Source of the DNA: Shinella lacus
Lineage (GTDB): Bacteria; Pseudomonadota; Alphaproteobacteria; Rhizobiales; Rhizobiaceae
Length of the DNA: 64,000 nt
Reading direction: 5' to 3'
NCBI RefSeq assembly: GCF_010994755.1
Contig: NZ_WHSB02000011.1
Span: 62,001-126,000, forward strand
Shown here piece after piece: positions 34,922 through 44,513 of the stretch (position 1 is its first letter; every line of letters begins with the position of its first letter). The notes beneath the pieces are model-generated. The model ran no database searches. It was given only the letters and a program-made list of their open reading frames with translations, and was not told the DNA's origin. Made by a program: the position numbers and the translations under genes.

Positions 34922-36694
34922 ATGACAATTGAGCAGACCTTCGCCTTCGTCGTCATCGGCCTGATGATGGCGGCGTTCATTTGGGGGCGGTTTCGTTACG
35001 ATCTCGTCGCCTGCTGTTCGCTGCTGCTTGCTTTGGCGCTCGGCATCGTGCCCTTCGACAAGGCTTTTTCCGGCTTCAGCGACGATATCGTTATCATCGT
35101 CGGCAGCGCGCTGATGGTGAGTGCTGCCGTCGCGCGCTCCGGTATCGTCAATGTCGCGGTCAAGCGCTTCTTTCCGAACCTCACCGAACGGCGCGCCCAG
35201 CTTGCGCTGCTCCTCGTCTCGGTCGCGGTGCTGTCGGCCTTCATCAAGAATATCGGCGCGCTCGCCATCATGATGCCGCTCGCCTTCCAGTTCGCCAAGA
35301 AATCCCGCACACCGGCCTCGAAGTTCCTGATGCCCATGGCCTTTGCCGCGTTGCTCGGCGGCCTGATGACCCAGATCGGTACTTCGCCGAACATCGTCGT
35401 CTCGCGTCTGCGCCAGGAAATCACCGGCGAGAGCTTTACCATGTTCGATTTCACGCCCGTCGGCGCGACGTTGACGGTCTGCGGCGTGCTCTTCATGCTG
35501 TTCTTCAACCGCATCGTGCCGGAGCGGGAAAACACCAGCGCCAGCATCGAAGAATCTCTGGAGGCGGCCGCCTATTCCTCCGACGCCACGGTGGAAGAAG
35601 GCTCGCCCTCGGTCGGCAAGTCTCTGAATGAAATATTGAAGAACGGTGACGGCGAAGTGATTGCCACCGCGATCATCCGCGGCCATGTCCACCTGGCGCC
35701 ATTGCCGGACGTGCGGCTTGCCGTCGGCGACACGATCTTGATGGAAGGCACGGCCGGCGCGCTTGACAAGGTGGTTTCCGCCACGGGTCTGACGCTCTCC
35801 GGCAAACCGATCCGCGCCGGACGGGGCGAAGAGGGCGAGATCAGCGCCATCGAGGCCGTCGTCGGCAATGACAGCCGCCTCATCGACATTTCGGCGCGCA
35901 GCATCGCGCTGTTCCATTCCTACGGTATCAACCTGCTCGCGGTCAGCCGGCAGGGCCAGCGCCTGCGCGAAAAACTCTCCGAAGTGCGGCTTCGCCCCGG
36001 CGACATGATCGTGCTCCAGGGCAACAACCGCACGCTTCCGACACTGCTGCCGGAACTCGGCCTGCTTCCGCTTGCCCAGCGCGAAATCCTGTTGGGCGCA
36101 CCCCGCCGGGCGATCATCCCCGTGCTGATCCTGGTCGCCGCCATGGCCTCCACCGCGCTCGGCCTCGTCCCGGTCGCCACCGGCTTCTTCGCCGCTGCCG
36201 TTGCCATGGTGCTGTTCAAGGCTGTGCCGCTGCGCGAGGCCTATACCGCACTCGACGGGCCGATTCTCGTCATGCTCGCCGCCCTCATCCCCGTCTCCGA
36301 CAGCCTGCGCACGACAGGCGCCAGCGAACTCATCGCCGGCTGGCTCGGCGATGTTGCCGTGCACCTGCCGCCCTTCGGCGCGCTGACGCTGATCCTGCTC
36401 ACGGCCATGGCGGTGACGCCCTTCCTCAACAATGCCGCGACCGTGCTGGTCATGGCGCCGATCGCCGCCAGTTTCGCCGGTGCGCTCGGGTATCGGCCCG
36501 AGGCCTTCCTGATGGCGGTGGCGATCGGCGCGGGCTGCGACTTCCTCACCCCCGTCGGCCACCAGTGCAACACGCTGGTCATGGGGCCGGGCGGCTACAA
36601 GTTCGCCGATTATCCACGCGTCGGCCTGCCGCTTTCCTTCCTCATCGTCATCGTCAGCGTGCCGACGCTGCTCGCCGTCTGGCCGGTCAAGTAG
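34922..36694 (+). CDS. SLC13/DASS-type anion transporter with central TrkA-C domains
   Basis: The 590-residue membrane protein has a split transporter core. The first half (about 1-190) has the motif LMTQIGTSPNIVVSRLR, the second half (about 400-590) has NNAATVLVMAPIA and FLTPVGHQCNTLVMGPGGY. These paired SNT-like helical hairpins bind Na+ and the anion. Between them lie two TrkA-C (RCK-C) domains (about 215-390: VIATAIIRGHVHLAPLPDVR, LSEVRLRPGDMIVLQGNN). Members of this architecture carry sulfate, silicate-like oxyanions or C4-dicarboxylates; the substrate is not decided here. The ATG at 34922 has no obvious ribosome site. Confidence 0.88.
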   Translation: MTIEQTFAFVVIGLMMAAFIWGRFRYDLVACCSLLLALALGIVPFDKAFSGFSDDIVIIVGSALMVSAAVARSGIVNVAVKRFFPNLTERRAQLALLLVSVAVLSAFIKNIGALAIMMPLAFQFAKKSRTPASKFLMPMAFAALLGGLMTQIGTSPNIVVSRLRQEITGESFTMFDFTPVGATLTVCGVLFMLFFNRIVPERENTSASIEESLEAAAYSSDATVEEGSPSVGKSLNEILKNGDGEVIATAIIRGHVHLAPLPDVRLAVGDTILMEGTAGALDKVVSATGLTLSGKPIRAGRGEEGEISAIEAVVGNDSRLIDISARSIALFHSYGINLLAVSRQGQRLREKLSEVRLRPGDMIVLQGNNRTLPTLLPELGLLPLAQREILLGAPRRAIIPVLILVAAMASTALGLVPVATGFFAAAVAMVLFKAVPLREAYTALDGPILVMLAALIPVSDSLRTTGASELIAGWLGDVAVHLPPFGALTLILLTAMAVTPFLNNAATVLVMAPIAASFAGALGYRPEAFLMAVAIGAGCDFLTPVGHQCNTLVMGPGGYKFADYPRVGLPLSFLIVIVSVPTLLAVWPVK

Positions 36695-36825
36695 TCCCGT
36701 CGGAGTTTTTCTTGACGCGCCGGGCTGAATATGGTCTCAACCCAGCCCAACGGAAAGCCTCTTTCCGCCGTTTAAAACGGCACAAAACCGGGCTCTCCCT
36801 CCCATAAGTCAAGACGGGCCATATC

Positions 36826-38295
36826 ATGAGCACTTCCGGAACCGCCTCCGGCGTTCGCGTACGCATCGCACCCTCCCCGACCGGCGAGCCGCATGTCGGC
36901 ACTGCCTATATCGCGCTCTTCAACTATCTCTTCGCGAAGAAGCACAACGGTACCTTCATCCTGCGCATCGAGGATACGGACGCCACGCGCTCGACGCCGG
37001 AATTCGAGCAGAAGGTGCTGGACGCGCTGAAATGGTGCGGGCTGGAATGGTCGGAAGGCCCGGATATCGGCGGCCCCTACGGTCCCTACCGCCAGTCCGA
37101 CCGCAAGGACATGTACCGTCCTTACGTCGACAAGATCGTTGAGAGCGGCCACGGCTTCAAGTGTTTCTGCACGCCCGAGCGGCTGGCCGAAATGCGTGAA
37201 GCCCAGCGCGCTGCCGGCAAGCCACCGAAATATGACGGCCTCTGCCTGCATATTTCCGCGGAAGAAGTCATGCGCCGCGTCGATGCCGGCGAGCCGCATG
37301 TCGTGCGCATGAAGATCCCGACCGAGGGTTCCTGCAAGTTCGTCGACGGCGTCTATGGCCCGGTCGAAATCCCGTGGGATGCCGTCGACATGCAGGTCCT
37401 GCTGAAGGCCGACGGCATGCCGACCTACCACATGGCGAATGTGGTCGACGACCACCTGATGAAGATCACCCATGTCGCGCGCGGCGAGGAGTGGCTCGCC
37501 TCCGTGCCGAAGCACATCCTCATCTATCAATATCTCGGCCTCGAACCGCCGGTCTTCATGCACCTGTCGCTGATGCGCAATCACGACAAGTCGAAGCTGT
37601 CCAAGCGCAAGAACCCGACCTCGATCTCCTACTATTCCGCGCTCGGCTACCTGCCGGAAGCGCTGATGAACTTTTTGGGCCTGTTCTTCATCCAGATCGC
37701 CGAGGGCGAAGAGCTCCTGACCATGGAGCAGCTTGCCGAAAAATTCGATCCGGAAAACCTCTCCAAGGCCGGCGCGATCTTCGACATCCAGAAGCTCGAC
37801 TGGCTGAACGGCCGCTGGCTGCGCGAGCAGCTCACGGAAGAGGAATTCACGGCGCGCGTGCTGAATTGGGCGATGGAAAACGACCGCATCCGCCAGGGCC
37901 TCAAGCTCTCGCAGTCGCGCATCTCCAAGCTCGGCGAACTGCCGGATCTCACCGGCTTCCTGCTGAAGTCGGATCTCGGCTTGACGCCTGACGCCTTCGC
38001 CAAGGTGAAATCCACGCCGGAAGAAATCCTGGACGTGCTGAACCAGGTCCAGCCGGACCTCGAAAAGATGCCGGAATGGACCGTCGAGAGCATCGAGGCG
38101 GAACTGCGTGCCAGTGCCGACCGGCTCGGAAAGAAGCTGAAGGTCGTCGTGGCCCCGCTCTTCGTCGCCGTCTCCGGCTCGTCGCGCTCGCTGCCGCTGT
38201 TCGACTCGATGGCGATCCTCGGCCGCTCGGTCGTGCGCCAGCGCCTGAAGATTGCGTCGCAGGTCGTCGCGTCGATGGTCGGTAGCGGAAAGTAA
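36826..38295 (+). CDS. gltX: Glutamyl-tRNA synthetase
   Basis: The 489-residue class I synthetase charges tRNA-Glu. The HIGH motif reads HVGT within RIAPSPTGEPHVGTAYIAL and the KMSKS motif reads KLSKRK. The C-terminal anticodon-binding helical domain follows (about 330-489). Alphaproteobacteria often encode two GluRS paralogs, one of which may be nondiscriminating and feed tRNA-Gln amidation; sequence alone does not settle which one this is. It is 11 bp upstream of lysS and surely co-transcribed. Confidence 0.95.
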   Translation: MSTSGTASGVRVRIAPSPTGEPHVGTAYIALFNYLFAKKHNGTFILRIEDTDATRSTPEFEQKVLDALKWCGLEWSEGPDIGGPYGPYRQSDRKDMYRPYVDKIVESGHGFKCFCTPERLAEMREAQRAAGKPPKYDGLCLHISAEEVMRRVDAGEPHVVRMKIPTEGSCKFVDGVYGPVEIPWDAVDMQVLLKADGMPTYHMANVVDDHLMKITHVARGEEWLASVPKHILIYQYLGLEPPVFMHLSLMRNHDKSKLSKRKNPTSISYYSALGYLPEALMNFLGLFFIQIAEGEELLTMEQLAEKFDPENLSKAGAIFDIQKLDWLNGRWLREQLTEEEFTARVLNWAMENDRIRQGLKLSQSRISKLGELPDLTGFLLKSDLGLTPDAFAKVKSTPEEILDVLNQVQPDLEKMPEWTVESIEAELRASADRLGKKLKVVVAPLFVAVSGSSRSLPLFDSMAILGRSVVRQRLKIASQVVASMVGSGK

Positions 38296-38306
38296 GGACA
38301 AGAAGA

Positions 38307-39800
38307 ATGAACGAGAAGACAGAAACCACCCTTTCCTCGGATCCGACGGAAGTCCGCCGCCAGAAGCTCGACCAATTGCGCCAGACCATCGGCGACGTCT
38401 ATCCGGCGCATTTCCATCGGACGATGACCAATGCCGAGCTTGCGGCAAAGTACGAAACGCTGGAACTCGACACCGAGAGCGGCGACGTCGTGACGGTTGC
38501 CGGCCGCGTCTATTCCTCGCGCAATTCCGGCATGTTCATGGATATCCATGACGCCTCGGGCAAGATTCAGATCTTCAGCCACAAGGACACCACGCCGGAA
38601 GAGGCGCGCGCCCTGCTGCCGATGATCGACATCGGCGACATCATCGGCGTGACCGGCGTCGTGCGCCGCACCAAGCGCGGCGAGCTGACGATCAACGCAC
38701 AGCAGATCGTCATGCTGACGAAGACCCTGCTGCCGATGCCGGAAAAGTGGCATGGCGTGGCGGATGTCGAAATCCGCTATCGCAAGCGCCACCTCGACAT
38801 CATGACCAACGAGGAATCGAAGCTGCGTTTCCAGCAGCGTTCGAAGATCGTCTCGGGCATCCGCCGCTTCATGGAAAACGACGGCTTCATGGAAGTCGAG
38901 ACGCCGATGCTGCACTCCGTCTATGGCGGTGCGACGGCCGAGCCCTTCAAGACGCACCACAACACGCTGAAGCTCGACATGTTCCTGCGCATCGCGCCGG
39001 AACTGTTCCTGAAGCGCACGCTGGTCTCGGGCCTGACCGACAAGGTGTTCGAGATCAACCGAAACTTCCGCAATGAGGGCGTGTCGACGCGGCACAATCC
39101 CGAATTCACGATGATGGAATGCTACTGGGCCTATGCCGACTACGAGGACATCATGGACCTCGTGGAGCGCCTCTTCGCCGAGCTGGCGGTCAAGATCCAC
39201 GGCTCGACGGAATTCGCCTATGGCGACAAGGAACTCTCCTTCAAGGGTCCGTTCAAGCGCGTGCCGATGCCCGATTCCGTCAAGGAAGCGACCGGCATCG
39301 ACTTCCTCGCCATCAAGACGGACGAGGAAGCGCGCGCTGCCGCCAAGGCTGCCGGCTTCGAAGTGGAGAAGGACTGGACCTGGGGCGAATGCCTCGCCTT
39401 CATCTTCGAGGAGAAGGTCGAGCCGACGCTGATCCAGCCCTCGCACGTCACCCATTTCCCGAAGGACATCTCGCCCTTCGCCAAGGAAGTGCCGGGTGAG
39501 CCGCGTCTCGTCGAGCGTTTCGAGACCTATTGCAACACCTGGGAACTCGGCAACGCCTTCTCCGAGCTGAACGACCCGGAAGAGCAGCGCGCCCGCATGG
39601 TCGAACAGCTCGAACAGGCGCATGCGCGCGGCGAAAAGTCGAAGCAGCTCGACGACGAGTTCCTCGACGCCATCGACCAAGGCATGCCGCCCGCCGGCGG
39701 CCTCGGCATCGGCGTCGACCGCCTGATCATGCTCTTAACCAACGCCCCGTCGATCCGCGACGTCATCCTCTTCCCGGCCCGCCGGGCGAAGGCTGACTGA
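38307..39800 (+). CDS. lysS: Lysyl-tRNA synthetase, class II
   Basis: The 497-residue class II synthetase has an N-terminal OB-fold anticodon domain (about 60-150: VVTVAGRVYSSRNSGMFMDI) and a catalytic domain with motif 2 (FEINRNFRNEGVSTRHNPEF, TMMECYWAYADYEDI) and motif 3 (GGLGIGVDRLIMLLT). Compared with E. coli LysS an insertion around residues 310-390 (TGIDFLAIKTDEEARAAAKA) is typical of alphaproteobacteria. It charges tRNA-Lys. It follows gltX closely. It also shares no sequence with the class I LysRS found in some alphaproteobacteria. Confidence 0.96.
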   Translation: MNEKTETTLSSDPTEVRRQKLDQLRQTIGDVYPAHFHRTMTNAELAAKYETLELDTESGDVVTVAGRVYSSRNSGMFMDIHDASGKIQIFSHKDTTPEEARALLPMIDIGDIIGVTGVVRRTKRGELTINAQQIVMLTKTLLPMPEKWHGVADVEIRYRKRHLDIMTNEESKLRFQQRSKIVSGIRRFMENDGFMEVETPMLHSVYGGATAEPFKTHHNTLKLDMFLRIAPELFLKRTLVSGLTDKVFEINRNFRNEGVSTRHNPEFTMMECYWAYADYEDIMDLVERLFAELAVKIHGSTEFAYGDKELSFKGPFKRVPMPDSVKEATGIDFLAIKTDEEARAAAKAAGFEVEKDWTWGECLAFIFEEKVEPTLIQPSHVTHFPKDISPFAKEVPGEPRLVERFETYCNTWELGNAFSELNDPEEQRARMVEQLEQAHARGEKSKQLDDEFLDAIDQGMPPAGGLGIGVDRLIMLLTNAPSIRDVILFPARRAKAD

Positions 39801-39824
39801 AGCCATTCCCTGAGGGCGAGGCAC

Positions 39825-39974
39825 CCCCCTCTGCCCTGCCGGGCATCTCCCCCTCAAGGGGGGAGATTGGATGGAGCAGCCTTTTGCCCATCTCTGATGC
39901 TGTGAAATAAGTGGAATTCTTGCTTCTTGCCGATCTCCCCCTTGAGTGGGAGATGCCCGGCAGGGCAGAGGGGG
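39825..39974. repeat. Inverted pair of extragenic repeats downstream of lysS
   Basis: Two arms of about 45 nt (39825-39870 and 39930-39974) are near-identical in inverted orientation around about 59 bp. Each arm contains CTGCCCTGCCGGGCATCTCC and a smaller hairpin CTCCCCCT..AGGGGGGAG. A diverged single arm is at 21113-21152. The pair could fold into one large hairpin and serve as a bidirectional terminator for lysS and the convergent gene. Confidence 0.75.
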
Positions 39975-40003
39975 TGTCGCTACGGGCTCCGAGAACCCGG
40001 GCG

Positions 40004-40720
40004 TCAGTGTTCGCTCGCGGCGACCTCATGCGAGCCTTCTTCAGCGGCAGCATGCTCGCCACCGCCCTCGCCTTCCGCAGCATGGCCTTCGGCCGGCGCC
40101 TCGTGGCCGCCTTCGGCTTTCGCCTCGCCGTGGCCACCGCCCTCTTCCGCCACCGCATTCGGATCGACGCAGTCGGCCCGCTCGTCCATCGCCGTGACGA
40201 TGGTCTTGATCTCGTCCAGCGACAGCTCCTTGCGCTCGCCGTAGAATTCGCCGTTGCCGGCGGGCGTGCCGTCCGTGTAGCGCGCGACGAACGGCGCCGT
40301 CATGCCGGGGATTGAAGACGGGTCGCGGGCAAAAAGCACCTCGGCGCCGATGGCGCGGCCGCGCATGTCGGCGCGGTTCACGGGACCTGCCGCATCGAGC
40401 AGGATGACCTGGTAGAGGTCGGCCTCCTCGTGATTGGACACGGCACCGGCGACGCGCAACGCCGTCTTGATGCGAACCGCCCCGTCCTTGGCGTCGGAGC
40501 GCACATATTTGCGCAGCCAGTGCTGCCCGTTGCGGTCGAGCCGCACGGTGGTGATGGTCGTGCAGGCGACGCCGGAAACCTGCTCTGCCGGCGGGCCGAG
40601 CAGCGCATCGCGCCCGACGAAAATCGCGGCAGCACCCGACGCGCCCGTCAGCACGACGACACCGGCGACGATGATCAGAAGCTTCCGCGACAAGCGGAAC
40701 GAGGTCGGAAGGAGCTTCAC
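40004..40720 (-). CDS. Membrane-anchored protein with histidine-rich tail, unknown function
   Basis: I do not recognise a family. From GTG 40720 (AGAGAAG about 10 nt upstream) the 238-residue product has one N-terminal membrane helix (about 11-35, LLIIVAGVVVLTGASGAAAI), then a soluble, presumably periplasmic domain of about 150 residues with VACTTITTVRLDRNGQHWLR and two cysteines (C53 region and the CVDPN motif). The last 48 residues are almost only Gly, Ala, Glu and His, with six histidines spaced through Glu-rich repeats (GGGHGEAKAEGGHEAP and similar). This tail could bind metal. The gene is divergent from the Mn(II) importer sitABCD, and one of two Mur-type operator motifs lies on its side of the gap. 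An upstream ATG at 40858 would start inside that operator and is rejected. Confidence 0.7.
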   Translation of the reverse strand: MKLLPTSFRLSRKLLIIVAGVVVLTGASGAAAIFVGRDALLGPPAEQVSGVACTTITTVRLDRNGQHWLRKYVRSDAKDGAVRIKTALRVAGAVSNHEEADLYQVILLDAAGPVNRADMRGRAIGAEVLFARDPSSIPGMTAPFVARYTDGTPAGNGEFYGERKELSLDEIKTIVTAMDERADCVDPNAVAEEGGGHGEAKAEGGHEAPAEGHAAEGEGGGEHAAAEEGSHEVAASEH

Positions 40721-40842
40721 GGGCGACAAACTTCTCTTTGAACGCAGAACACGGACGCGCCGAGAGCGCGCGAACTCCGTGCACTCTACCCACGGGGCGT
40801 TTCGGAAGTTTAAACGCGATGCGTGCGATTTCGGCACGTTTT

Positions 40843-40910
40843 TGCGAATGATTTGCAATTGCGTTGACAGGCGTCAAAAGCGCCCTATAGTTTAATGCAA
40901 CTCATTCGCA
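40843..40910 (+). promoter_or_regulatory. sitABCD promoter flanked by two Mur/Fur-type operators
   Basis: TTGACA (40864-40869), a 16-bp spacer and TATAGT (40886-40891) form a strong promoter. The 15-mers TGCGAATGATTTGCA (40843-40857) and TGCAACTCATTCGCA (40896-40910) fit TGC-R-AAT-N-ATT-Y-GCA with at most one mismatch and lie on each side, 53 bp apart. In rhizobia sit operons are repressed by the Mn-responsive Fur-family protein Mur at paired sites like these. Confidence 0.8.
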
Positions 40911-40930
40911 AAAGCAGATCAGGAGAGCCT

Positions 40931-41821
40931 ATGCTCCGCCGTTCGTTTCATGCCCTTCTTCTCAGCCTGCCGCTTCTCTCAGCCGCACCCGCCATCGCCC
41001 AGGAAAAGCCGAAGGTCGTGACGACCTTCACCATCATCGCCGACATCGCCTCGAACGTGGCGGGCGACGCCGCCGTGGTGGAATCGATCACCAAGCCGGG
41101 CGCGGAGATCCACAATTACCAATCCACGCCGCGCGACATCCTGAAGGCGCAAGATGCCAAGCTGGTGCTGTGGAACGGCCTCAACCTCGAACTCTGGTTC
41201 CAGAAATTCCTTGCCAATCTCGGCGACGTGCCGAACGTCACGGTCAGCGAGGGCATCGAGCCGATGAGCATCGTGGAAGGCCCCTATGAGGGCAAGCCGA
41301 ACCCGCATGCCTGGATGTCGCCCAGCAATGCGCTGATCTATGTCGAGAATATCCGCAAAGCGCTGGTCGCCCTCGACCCCGCCAATGCCGCGACCTACGA
41401 CGCCAATGCGAAGGCCTATAGCGAGAAGATCACGGCGCTCGGCGCGGAGATGAAGGCGAAGATCGATGCGCTGCCGGAAGACAAGCGCTGGCTCGTCACC
41501 AGCGAAGGCGCCTTCAGCTACCTCACCCGCGATTTCGGCCTGAAGGAGCTCTTCCTCTGGCCGATCAATGCCGACCAGCAGGGCACGCCGAAGCAGGTTA
41601 AGGCGGTGATCGACGCGGTACGCGAGCACGATATCCACGTCGTCTTCTCCGAAAGCACAGTGTCGGCCGACCCCGCCAAGCAGGTCGCCGCCGAGACCGG
41701 CGCCACCTATGGCGGCATCCTCTATGTCGACTCGCTGAGCGAGGCGGACGGCCCCGTGCCGACCTATCTCGACCTGCTGCGCGTGACCTCCGAAACCATC
41801 GTGAAAGGCCTTTCGCAATGA
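40931..41821 (+). CDS. sitA: Manganese/iron ABC transporter binding protein
   Basis: The 296-residue protein has a signal peptide ([15 protein letters not shown], cleaved before QEKPKVV) and the cluster A-I metal-binding fold. The four ligands are visible: H61 ([10 protein letters not shown]), H126 (NPHAWMSP), E192 (TSEGAFSYL) and D267 (ILYVDSLS). The His-His-Glu-Asp set with Glu in third place marks Mn(II)/Fe(II) rather than Zn(II) proteins. There is no His-rich loop of ZnuA type. AGGAGAG precedes ATG 40931. It is the first gene of a tightly overlapping sitABCD operon with two Mur-type boxes in the promoter. Confidence 0.95.
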   Translation: MLRRSFHALLLSLPLLSAAPAIAQEKPKVVTTFTIIADIASNVAGDAAVVESITKPGAEIHNYQSTPRDILKAQDAKLVLWNGLNLELWFQKFLANLGDVPNVTVSEGIEPMSIVEGPYEGKPNPHAWMSPSNALIYVENIRKALVALDPANAATYDANAKAYSEKITALGAEMKAKIDALPEDKRWLVTSEGAFSYLTRDFGLKELFLWPINADQQGTPKQVKAVIDAVREHDIHVVFSESTVSADPAKQVAAETGATYGGILYVDSLSEADGPVPTYLDLLRVTSETIVKGLSQ

Positions 41822-42687
41822 TGATGGGCAGCAAGCCGAAGAGGGTGGACGGTATCGTCGCCGAGGACGTCACCGTCACCTATCGCAACGGCATGACGGC
41901 GCTGCGCCATGCGAGCTTCTCCGTGCCGAAGGGCACGATCACGGCGCTTGTCGGCGTCAATGGTGCGGGCAAATCCACGCTCTTCAAGGCGATCATGGGC
42001 TTCGTGCCGGTCGCCGCCGGCAAGGTGACGATCCTCGGCCTTTCCGTGAAGGAAGCGCTTAAGAAGAACCTCGTCGCCTATGTGCCGCAGGCCGAGGAGG
42101 TCGACTGGACCTTCCCGGTACTGGTCGAGGACGTGGTGATGATGGGCCGCTACGGCCACATGAACTGGCTGCGCATCCCCACCAAGCACGACCACGACCT
42201 GGTCGACGAGGCGCTGACGCGCGTCAACATGGCCGCGTTCCGCAAGCGCCAGATCGGCGAACTCTCCGGCGGCCAGCGCAAACGCGTCTTCCTCGCCCGG
42301 GCCCTCGCGCAGGAAGGCCAGGTGATCCTGCTCGACGAGCCCTTCACCGGCGTCGACGTGAACACGGAAGAACAGATCGTCGAACTGCTCGGCAAGCTGC
42401 GCGACGAAGGCCGCGTCATGCTGGTCTCCACCCACAACCTCGGCAGCGTGCCGGATTTCTGCGACCGCACCGTCTTCGTCAAGGGCACGGTCATCGCCTC
42501 CGGCCCGACGAAGGAGACCTTCACCGAAGCCAACCTGGAACGCGCCTTCGGCGGCGTGTTGCGCCACTTCATCCTCGGTGGGCATGATCTGCACGACGAC
42601 GAGGACAAGCGTTCGGTCAAGGTCATTACCGACGACGAACGCCCCTTCGTCATCTACAGCGAGCGCGACACGGAGAAGACGCCGTGA
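41818..42687 (+). CDS. sitB: Manganese/iron ABC transporter ATPase
   Basis: The 289-residue ABC ATPase has Walker [10 protein letters not shown] (about residues 46-54), Q-loop [10 protein letters not shown], signature [15 protein letters not shown], Walker B VILLDEPF and the H-loop STHNLG. The C-terminal extension of about 40 residues ([20 protein letters not shown]) is acidic and His-containing, as in SitB/YfeB proteins. Its start overlaps the sitA stop in ATGATGATG. It powers the two permease subunits encoded next. Confidence 0.95.
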   Translation: MMMGSKPKRVDGIVAEDVTVTYRNGMTALRHASFSVPKGTITALVGVNGAGKSTLFKAIMGFVPVAAGKVTILGLSVKEALKKNLVAYVPQAEEVDWTFPVLVEDVVMMGRYGHMNWLRIPTKHDHDLVDEALTRVNMAAFRKRQIGELSGGQRKRVFLARALAQEGQVILLDEPFTGVDVNTEEQIVELLGKLRDEGRVMLVSTHNLGSVPDFCDRTVFVKGTVIASGPTKETFTEANLERAFGGVLRHFILGGHDLHDDEDKRSVKVITDDERPFVIYSERDTEKTP

Positions 42688-43556
42688 TCGACTTTTTGCT
42701 CGAACCCTTCGGCTATGGCTACATGGTCAACGCCATGTGGGTCAGCGCGCTGGTCGGCTGTATTTGCGGCTTTCTCTCCGCCTATCTGATGCTGAAGGGC
42801 TGGTCGCTGATCGGCGATGCCCTCTCGCACTCGATCGTGCCCGGCGTTGCCGGCGCCTATATGCTGGGCCTGCCCTTCGCGGCCGGCGCCTTCCTTTCCG
42901 GCGGGCTCGCCGCCGCCGCCATGCTCTTCCTCAACCGCAAGACCAAGCTGAAGGAAGACGCGATCATTGGCATGATCTTCTCCTCCTTCTTCGGCCTCGG
43001 CCTCTTCATGGTCTCGCTCTCGCCGACGCCGGTGAACATCCAGACCATCGTGCTCGGCAATATCCTCGCCGTCAGCCCGGAGGATACGATCCAGCTCGCC
43101 ATCATCGGCGCCGTCACGCTGCTCATCCTGCTCTTGAAGTGGAAGGATCTGATGGTCACCTTCTTCGACGAGAGCCATGCCCGCTCGATCGGCCTCAACC
43201 CGACGGGCCTGAAAATCCTGTTCTTCACCCTGCTCAGCGCCTCCACGGTCGCCGCCATGCAGACGGTCGGCGCCTTCCTCGTCATCGCCATGGTGGTGAC
43301 GCCGGGCGCCACCGCCTATCTGCTGACCGACCGCTTCCAGCGCCTGATCGTCATCGCAGCCGCCCTTGGCGGCGGCACCAGCTTCGTCGGCGCCTATATC
43401 TCCTACTTCCTCGATGGCGCAACGGGCGGCATCATCGTCGTGCTGCAGACGGTGATCTTCCTGCTCGCCTTCCTCTTCGCCCCCAAACACGGCCTCCTCG
43501 CCGCACGCCGCAAGGGCCGGCTGGCGCTTGAACCCGCAGAAGGCGCACAGCCATGA
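42684..43556 (+). CDS. sitC: Manganese/iron ABC transporter permease subunit 1
   Basis: The 290-residue ABC-3 family permease has about eight membrane helices. Landmarks are [20 protein letters not shown] near residues 35-54 and the later [20 protein letters not shown]. The ATGA overlap with sitB indicates translational coupling. It pairs with SitD to form the metal channel. The two permeases are similar to each other over the whole length, consistent with an old duplication. Confidence 0.94.
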   Translation: MIDFLLEPFGYGYMVNAMWVSALVGCICGFLSAYLMLKGWSLIGDALSHSIVPGVAGAYMLGLPFAAGAFLSGGLAAAAMLFLNRKTKLKEDAIIGMIFSSFFGLGLFMVSLSPTPVNIQTIVLGNILAVSPEDTIQLAIIGAVTLLILLLKWKDLMVTFFDESHARSIGLNPTGLKILFFTLLSASTVAAMQTVGAFLVIAMVVTPGATAYLLTDRFQRLIVIAAALGGGTSFVGAYISYFLDGATGGIIVVLQTVIFLLAFLFAPKHGLLAARRKGRLALEPAEGAQP

Positions 43557-44395
43557 ACGAGACGCTCGAACTCGCGATCATGCCCTTCCAGCTCGCCTTC
43601 ATGCAGAACGCCTTCCTGGTGACGCTGATGATCGCCGTGCCGATGGCGCTGCTCTCCTGCTACCTCGTGCTGAAGGGCTGGTCGCTGATGGGCGACGCGG
43701 TCTCCCATGCGGTGCTGCCGGGCGTCGTCATCGCCTATGTCGTCGGCCTGCCCTTTGCGGCCGGCGCCTTCGTCGCCGGCCTGTTCTGCGCGCTCGCTGC
43801 CGGCTACCTCAAGGACAACAGCCGGGTGAAGGAAGACACGATCCTCGGCATCGTCTTCTCCGGCATGTTCGCGCTCGGCCTGGTGCTCTACGTCAAGATC
43901 CAGCCGGATATCCATCTCGACCATATCCTGTTCGGCGACATGCTCGGCATCGCCGTGTCCGATCTCGTCGAGACGGCAGCGATCGCCGTCGCATCCACGG
44001 CTTTCATCCTGCTCTTCCGCAAGGACCTGCTGGTGCATGCCTTCGACCGGCAGCACGCGTCCGCCATCGGCCTGCCCGTCAACCTGCTGCACTACGGCCT
44101 GCTCGCCGTGCTGTCGCTCGTCGTCGTCGGCGCGCTGAAAGCGGTCGGCATCATCCTGGCGATCGCCATGCTGGTGGCCCCCGGCGCCATCGCCGCCCTC
44201 GTCACCCGGCGCTTCCCAAGCATGCTGATGGTCGCGGTCAGCGTTGCGCTTGGCGCCACCTTCTTCGGCATCTGGCTGAGCTTCATCATCGACAGCGCAC
44301 CGGCCCCGACCATCGTGCTTTTGATGACCATCCTCTTCGTCTTCGCCTTCCTGTGGAATGTGCTGCAAAGCCGAAAGCCCGCGCAGGAGGCCTGA
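43553..44395 (+). CDS. sitD: Manganese/iron ABC transporter permease subunit 2
   Basis: The 280-residue ABC-3 permease shows VLKGWSLMGDAVSHAVLPGV and ALKAVGIILAIAMLVAPGAI, paralogous to SitC. The ATGA overlap with sitC completes the four-gene operon. A perfect 14-bp palindrome GTCTGTCGACAGAC lies 17 bp past the stop (44412-44425) in the 118-bp gap before the next gene; its role is unclear and it lacks a U-tract. Confidence 0.94.
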   Translation: MNETLELAIMPFQLAFMQNAFLVTLMIAVPMALLSCYLVLKGWSLMGDAVSHAVLPGVVIAYVVGLPFAAGAFVAGLFCALAAGYLKDNSRVKEDTILGIVFSGMFALGLVLYVKIQPDIHLDHILFGDMLGIAVSDLVETAAIAVASTAFILLFRKDLLVHAFDRQHASAIGLPVNLLHYGLLAVLSLVVVGALKAVGIILAIAMLVAPGAIAALVTRRFPSMLMVAVSVALGATFFGIWLSFIIDSAPAPTIVLLMTILFVFAFLWNVLQSRKPAQEA

Positions 44396-44513
44396 TCCGG
44401 CGCGGGCGCGGGTCTGTCGACAGACGTCCGGTTTGCGTTTATCGTCCCGCGCGATCGACAGGCGGTGCTTCGCGGCCGGTCGCAACGAAAGATAGAACAA
44501 GCAACGGGACGGC

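Noticed and set aside
34640-36562. 640-codon open frame opposite the SLC13-type gene
   Set aside because: It is antisense to a gene with clear family motifs, has low-complexity Arg/Asp/Glu/Gly composition typical of GC-rich shadow frames and starts in intergenic sequence.
39825-39974. CRISPR-like repeats
   Set aside because: There are only two arms and they are in inverted orientation, with no direct repeats, regular spacers or cas genes.
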